Part shown: positions 16,446-18,928 of the stretch, piece by piece
How positions within the stretch are numbered: position 1 is the stretch's first letter
Layout: every line of letters starts with the position of its first letter
NCBI GenBank assembly: GCA_023253795.1
Contig: JALRFG010000019.1
Coordinates: 1 to 18,928, forward strand
Direction: 5' to 3'
DNA length: 18,928 nucleotides
Source: Methylocystis sp.
Lineage (GTDB): Bacteria; Pseudomonadota; Alphaproteobacteria; Rhizobiales; Beijerinckiaceae
Made by a program: the position numbers and the translations under genes
Notes under the pieces: model-generated
The model's input: the letters and a program-made list of their open reading frames with translations, nothing else
The model's database searches: none
Told to the model about the DNA's origin: nothing

Positions 16446-16461
16446 GTTGCAAATTTGCAAC
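16446..16461. promoter_or_regulatory. Perfect 16-bp palindrome, probable transcription factor site
   Basis: GTTGCAAATTTGCAAC is a perfect inverted repeat without spacer. It is about 370 bp upstream of the three-barrel gene and about 130 bp downstream of the glycine/tyrosine-rich gene. Its TTTGCA half-site recurs in the dyad at 16096-16112. No regulator can be named. Confidence 0.45.
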
Positions 16462-16530
16462 AGCGGAGCCCCTGATCCTGTCATCCGGACCAGGCATATC
16501 TTCAGATTGTCAGGGAAAGGCGCAAAACGC

Positions 16531-16568
16531 GCTGACCAGCATCGCGCAAAGCGCGAACGCGGGTCAGC
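16531..16568 (-). terminator. Two-tier stem-loop downstream of the glycine/tyrosine-rich gene
   Basis: An outer 7-bp stem (GCTGACC 16531-16537 with GGTCAGC 16562-16568) encloses an inner perfect stem TCGCGC-AAA-GCGCGA (16542-16556). It starts 20 bp after the stop codon of the minus-strand gene ending at 16589. On that strand the stem is followed by GCGTTTTGCG, only a short U tract, so termination may be weak or factor-assisted. Confidence 0.5.
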
Positions 16569-16588
16569 AGAAATTCAGCGTCGGATGA

Positions 16589-16963
16589 TCAGGATTTATT
16601 GCAGGGGATCATTACGGGCTTGTAGCCGGTGAAATCGCCCCAATCATTGTAGGTCGGCGTTTTGGATTTGCAGAGCTTGCCGGGTTTCGCCGGGCCAAAC
16701 TCCTTGTCGAATTGATCCTGTCCGGCGGCGGCCTTTTCCTTGTCCTTCATGTCGGCGTAGCCGCCATCCCAGCCGTCGCCCTCGCAATTCAGGTTGCCGC
16801 AGCCTTCGCCGCCATAGCCATAGCTGCCGTAGCCGCCATAACCACCGTAGCCGGGTCCCCAATAGCCCCATTGCGCCTTCGCCGGCGTCGCCAGCGCGAG
16901 CACGCCCGGCAGCAGCAGCGTCAGCGCAAGAAAGGTGAGGGGAGAGCGGCGCGGCGTTTTCAT
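16589..16963 (-). CDS. Small exported glycine/tyrosine-rich protein with four cysteines
   Basis: The 124-residue product starts at ATG 16963, which has GGAG eight bases upstream; a longer in-frame start (17014) lacks this and would bury the signal peptide. Residues 1-30 are a clear signal peptide (FLALTLLLPGVLALATPAKA, cleavage after AKA30). The mature protein begins with a Gly/Tyr/Trp-rich stretch (31-53, for example WGYWGPGYGGYGGYG), followed by a charged middle part and a C-terminal part. Four cysteines (C55, C60, C98, C121) could form two disulfides in the periplasm or outside. I do not recognise a family. The Gly/Tyr stretch resembles those of structural or surface proteins, but this is composition only. 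It is on the same strand as, and about 0.5 kb upstream of, the three-barrel gene, separated by a stem-loop. Confidence 0.75.
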   Translation of the reverse strand: MKTPRRSPLTFLALTLLLPGVLALATPAKAQWGYWGPGYGGYGGYGSYGYGGEGCGNLNCEGDGWDGGYADMKDKEKAAAGQDQFDKEFGPAKPGKLCKSKTPTYNDWGDFTGYKPVMIPCNKS

Positions 16964-17035
16964 ACATATGGCTCCGGCGCCCGATGCAAGCCTACGGGCG
17001 TTTAGGCGTTTCAATTTACGCTGAAGGCGCGGCGT

Positions 17036-17158
17036 TTAATAGGGCGACGTCGTCGGGCATTCCGCCGGCGAACTGCAACGCGGCTTATAGGCGTAGGGGA
17101 TCATGGCGGCGATAAAAAGCAGAACGCCAACAACGATAATGCCGGTCCGATAACTCAT
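17036..17158 (-). CDS. 40-residue single-pass membrane protein, unknown
   Basis: The frame from ATG 17158 encodes 40 residues, with AAGGA eight bases upstream as a good ribosome binding site. An upstream in-frame start (17281) would overlap a terminator hairpin and is unlikely. After MSYR, a hydrophobic helix (TGIIVVGVLLFIAAMIPYA, about 5-23) is followed by a short tail with two cysteines (KPRCSSPAECPTT). It is probably an inner-membrane microprotein, orientation uncertain, or possibly a signal anchor with a short periplasmic tail. It lies between two other small minus-strand envelope genes. Short length keeps confidence moderate. Confidence 0.55.
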   Translation of the reverse strand: MSYRTGIIVVGVLLFIAAMIPYAYKPRCSSPAECPTTSPY

Positions 17159-17280
17159 GATTATTGTCCTTGTTGAGGGTTGGGATTGGATCGTAATCGC
17201 CGCAGCTTTCGTCCGGCGGAAAGATCGAACTGCATTCCGGGCGGACAGTGATGAATGTAGCGCTTTTGCGGGAATAATCA

Positions 17281-17317
17281 CCCGAGGCGGCCGCTACGGA
17301 CGCGCCTCGGGGTTTTT
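17281..17317 (+). terminator. Intrinsic terminator pointing along the plus strand
   Basis: A 9-bp stem (CCCGAGGCG 17281-17289 with CGCCTCGGG 17303-17311) contains a small inner CCG-CTA-CGG hairpin and is followed by G and five T (17313-17317) on the plus strand. It also sits about 30-60 bp downstream of the minus-strand gene ending at 17341, where the stem would be followed by TGATTATT, a poorer U tract. It may work in both directions. Confidence 0.65.
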
Positions 17318-17340
17318 GCCGTCAGGCGCAGAACATCGCG

Positions 17341-17802
17341 CTAGTTAAACGCAAGCTGGGCATTGGTGATCGCGCGGCCAAACCACGACGCCGACTGGTA
17401 GCAATAGCCGTTGGTCGCCATCGGCGCTTCACGACACAGGGGCGCCTGGTCAATCCAGTCAAAGCCCGATTTCTGCATACAGGCGACGATCTGTCGGCCA
17501 ATCACCCCGGTTGAACCGCCGCGCGCAGAGGGATTGGCCGCCTCACTCTCCAGTTCACAACGCGAGGTCTGCGCCAATTGTCCTTTCAAGAAGGCCGTAT
17601 TGCTGCTGCCGGTAAAGTGAACGCTGATGCCCGCCACAAACATAAAGGCCGCGACAGAGAAGATCGTGGTTTGCGCAAGTTTGGAATTCGTGTCCAGCAG
17701 GACAAGATTGCTTTGCATGAACCCCACGCCGCCCTGCACGATCATAATCGCGCCGAGAACAAAAAAGGTCATCATCATTATGGCTGTAAATTCAGGCGAC
17801 AT
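17341..17802 (-). CDS. Two-helix membrane protein with a four-cysteine C-terminal domain, unknown
   Basis: The 153-residue product starts at ATG 17802, with GGAG seven bases upstream. Two hydrophobic helices are visible: about 7-28 (AIMMMTFFVLGAIMIVQGGV) and about 46-64 (TIFSVAAFMFVAGISVHF). The short connection between them (about 30-45, NLVLLDTNSKLAQ) suggests a helical hairpin with both ends on the same side. The remaining 85 residues form a polar domain with C82, C108, C123 and C134. The even number of cysteines would suit disulfides if this domain is periplasmic. I do not recognise a family. A dyad and a possible promoter lie 150-200 bp upstream. Confidence 0.7.
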   Translation of the reverse strand: MSPEFTAIMMMTFFVLGAIMIVQGGVGFMQSNLVLLDTNSKLAQTTIFSVAAFMFVAGISVHFTGSSNTAFLKGQLAQTSRCELESEAANPSARGGSTGVIGRQIVACMQKSGFDWIDQAPLCREAPMATNGYCYQSASWFGRAITNAQLAFN

Positions 17803-18094
17803 GAAACGTCTCCGACAATACGCGAAGTCAGACGAGAGCCCGGTTTCGCGGTGAGGGCGGATGGGCAGTTTATTTCCCGGAAGACCGCCAAGCGCTCCGG
17901 GCTTGACGCGAGCATCAATCGACAGGCGGCGAAGATATGTGACTTTGTCTTGATGTTACGAGAATTTAATGATGAGAAATCAATGTGATAAAATCACATA
18001 AGCACGTGCGGCAGAACAACTGAGCCAAAACATCGCGCGATTAATCGCATCTGTGTCTTGCGGCTCAACGCGCATAAAACGCGCGCAAAAATTC
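17803..18094. other. Non-coding region between the two-helix membrane protein gene and the nrdJ terminators
   Basis: I see no gene here. The part next to nrdJ is crowded with inverted repeats: ATGTGAT-N3-ATCACAT (17983-17999), GCACGTGC (18002-18009), and GCGATTAATCGC (18037-18048) enclosed by TGAGCC/GGCTCA (18021-18026 and 18062-18067). The part from 17803 to about 17940 is GC-rich and shows nothing I can name. Confidence 0.6.
17983..17999. promoter_or_regulatory. CRP/FNR-like inverted repeat upstream of the two-helix membrane protein gene
   Basis: ATGTGAT-AAA-ATCACAT has 7-base arms. Its half-sites resemble the CRP core TGTGA/TCACA, but the spacing is 5 rather than 6. On the minus strand it overlaps by one base a possible -35 element TTGATT (17978-17983), with only a weak -10 (near 17955-17960). 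It could be an activator site for the gene starting at 17802. Confidence 0.35.
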
Positions 18095-18119
18095 AAAAAA
18101 CTTTGTGCTACTGCACAAA
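18095..18119 (-). terminator. Second intrinsic terminator after nrdJ
   Basis: On the minus strand, TTTGTGC-N4-GCACAAA (18102-18119) is a perfect 7-bp hairpin followed by G and six T (18095-18100). It lies directly behind the stronger terminator at 18117-18153. Confidence 0.7.
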
Positions 18120-18153
18120 AAGCTCCGGGCGCGACTCTTGCGAGCGCGCCCGG
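18117..18153 (-). terminator. Intrinsic terminator of nrdJ
   Basis: A 9-bp GC-rich stem (CCGGGCGCG 18125-18133 with CGCGCCCGG 18145-18153) is extended by an inner CTC/GAG pairing past a single bulged A. On the minus strand it is followed by AGC and five T (18117-18121). It lies about 50 bp after the nrdJ stop codon. Confidence 0.85.
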
Positions 18154-18200
18154 CGTGATCACTTGTGATGATCTGCAAGAAGCAGCGTTTTAAACTTCGC

Positions 18201-18928
18201 TTACGAACAACCCGTCGTCGAACCGCAGGTCTCGCACTTCAGGCAGGTGCCGTTGCGCACCAGCGTGAAGTTGGCGCATTCCGGGCAAGCTTCGCCGACA
18301 TAGCCTTTCATCCGCGCTTCGGCGCGACGCTCGGCCATGCCTTCAACCGTTTTGGTCGGCTCGGTCCAGCCGAGCGACGAGACGGCGGCGGCGGCATCCA
18401 TTTCCTGAACGGTTTCCGGCTCGCTGCGCAGCGCCGTCGCGGCGCCGCCACGCACCACCATCAGCTTGTCGGTCTTGGAGCGCAGCAGGCCGCGCGAAAC
18501 GATGCTGTTGGCTTCCGGCGCCTTGCCTTCATTCTCGCCCTTGCCGAGCACGTCATGACCGATGTCGTCGGGCGAGACATGCGCGAGATCGTTGCGGCCG
18601 AGATAGGAGACGGCAAGTTCGCGGAACACATAGTCGAGGATCGACGTCGCGTTCTTGATCGCGTCATTGCCCTGCACCGGACCGGCAGGCTCGAAGCGGG
18701 TGAAGGTGAAGGCGTCGACATATTCCTCAAGCGGCACGCCATATTGCAGGCCGAGCGAGATCGCGATGGCGAAATTATTCATCAAGGAGCGGAAGGCGGC
18801 GCCTTCCTTGTGCATGTCGATGAAGATTTCGCCCAGACGCCCATCGGCGTATTCGCCGGTGCGCAGATAGACCTTATGGCCGCCGACCGCCGCTTTTTGC
18901 GTATAGCCCTTGCGACGATCCGGCAGCT
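18201..18928 (-). CDS. nrdJ: Cobalamin-dependent ribonucleotide reductase (class II), C-terminal part (5' truncated by window)
   Basis: About 241 C-terminal residues are visible, and the frame stays open to the window edge, so the ATG at 18815 is internal. The protein reduces ribonucleotides to deoxyribonucleotides with an adenosylcobalamin-derived radical. The visible part matches the end of the long NrdJ form of Alphaproteobacteria: AAVGGHKVYLRTGEY, GEIFIDMHKEGAAFRSLMNN, QYGVPLEEYVDAFTFTRFEP and SILDYVFRELAVSYLGR. It is followed by a variable charged linker and a C-terminal zinc-ribbon-like motif (CPEC, then CLKCETCGSTTGCS). The catalytic barrel lies outside the window, as would any cobalamin riboswitch. 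Two tandem intrinsic terminators follow the stop. Confidence 0.95.
   Translation of the reverse strand, partial: LPDRRKGYTQKAAVGGHKVYLRTGEYADGRLGEIFIDMHKEGAAFRSLMNNFAIAISLGLQYGVPLEEYVDAFTFTRFEPAGPVQGNDAIKNATSILDYVFRELAVSYLGRNDLAHVSPDDIGHDVLGKGENEGKAPEANSIVSRGLLRSKTDKLMVVRGGAATALRSEPETVQEMDAAAAVSSLGWTEPTKTVEGMAERRAEARMKGYVGEACPECANFTLVRNGTCLKCETCGSTTGCS

Larger units (their letters stand above)
16172..16588. other. AT-rich non-coding upstream region with several dyads
   Basis: This stretch lies between the promoter of the three-barrel gene and the stop codon of the small glycine/tyrosine-rich gene. I see no convincing gene: a plus-strand frame exists (16181-16588) but has no recognisable domain, no ribosome binding site, and its start falls in the AT-rich promoter-flanking part. 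The region is clearly richer in A+T than its surroundings, mainly at 16160-16420. It contains an UP-like tract, an imperfect dyad (16269-16294), a perfect 16-bp palindrome (16446-16461) and a two-tier stem-loop (16531-16568). Confidence 0.6.

Noticed and set aside
16181..16588. Plus-strand open frame of 135 codons upstream of the three-barrel gene
   Set aside because: Starts in the AT-rich promoter-flanking tract, has no ribosome binding site or domain, and runs through palindromes and a stem-loop.
17157..17348. Plus-strand frame of 63 codons ahead of the plus-oriented terminator
   Set aside because: It runs through the terminator hairpin and has no ribosome binding site, so it cannot explain the terminator as a protein gene.
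1..18928. CRISPR arrays, tRNA/rRNA genes, insertion sequences or phage attachment sites
   Set aside because: No regularly spaced repeats, tRNA-like segments, transposase genes or flanking direct repeats were seen on reading the window.

Overview
The window looks like a chromosomal segment of an alphaproteobacterium, most likely of the order Hyphomicrobiales. I infer this from GC-rich coding sequence, a SUF operon that begins with an extra NifS/IscS-type cysteine desulfurase, a cobalamin-dependent ribonucleotide reductase (NrdJ), Omp25-like outer-membrane barrels, and a GyrA with the long C-terminal insert and acidic tail seen in that class. I cannot name the genus. No mobile element, CRISPR array, tRNA or rRNA is visible.

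Layout. 2-274 (+) is the 3' end of a GNAT acetyltransferase. 284-7338 (+) is a compact iron-sulfur assembly operon: class I cysteine desulfurase, sufB, sufC, sufD, sufS, sufT (DUF59), sufA and a small unknown gene. The genes are closely spaced or overlap, for example sufD/sufS by ATGA. 7435-8274 (+) encodes an unknown proline-rich single-pass membrane protein. 8440-11175 (+) is gyrA, preceded by an AT-rich dyad. The minus strand then takes over: serC (11197-12276), a very large outer-membrane protein gene (12340-16080), about 500 bp of AT-rich regulatory DNA, three small exported or membrane protein genes (16589-16963, 17036-17158, 17341-17802), and the 3' end of nrdJ (18201-18928) followed by two tandem intrinsic terminators.

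How the genes work together. In the SUF block the desulfurases supply sulfur, SufBCD is the scaffold/ATPase, SufA is an A-type carrier and SufT is a maturation factor. SufE/SufU and a regulator (IscR/SufR) are not in the window. GyrA, SerC and NrdJ are housekeeping genes.

The most unusual object is the 1246-residue protein at 12340-16080. It reads as a signal peptide, a low-complexity linker carrying a duplicated motif, an alginate-export-type barrel, and then two tandem Omp25-like 8-strand barrels. That makes three predicted outer-membrane beta-barrels in one chain. It has a near-consensus sigma-70 promoter with an AT-rich upstream element, and its upstream region holds several inverted repeats, two of which share a TTTGCA core. 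The three small genes upstream of it are unrecognised envelope proteins. Together these make 12340-17802 the part of the window with the best chance of being undescribed biology, although no functional link between the genes can be shown from sequence alone.
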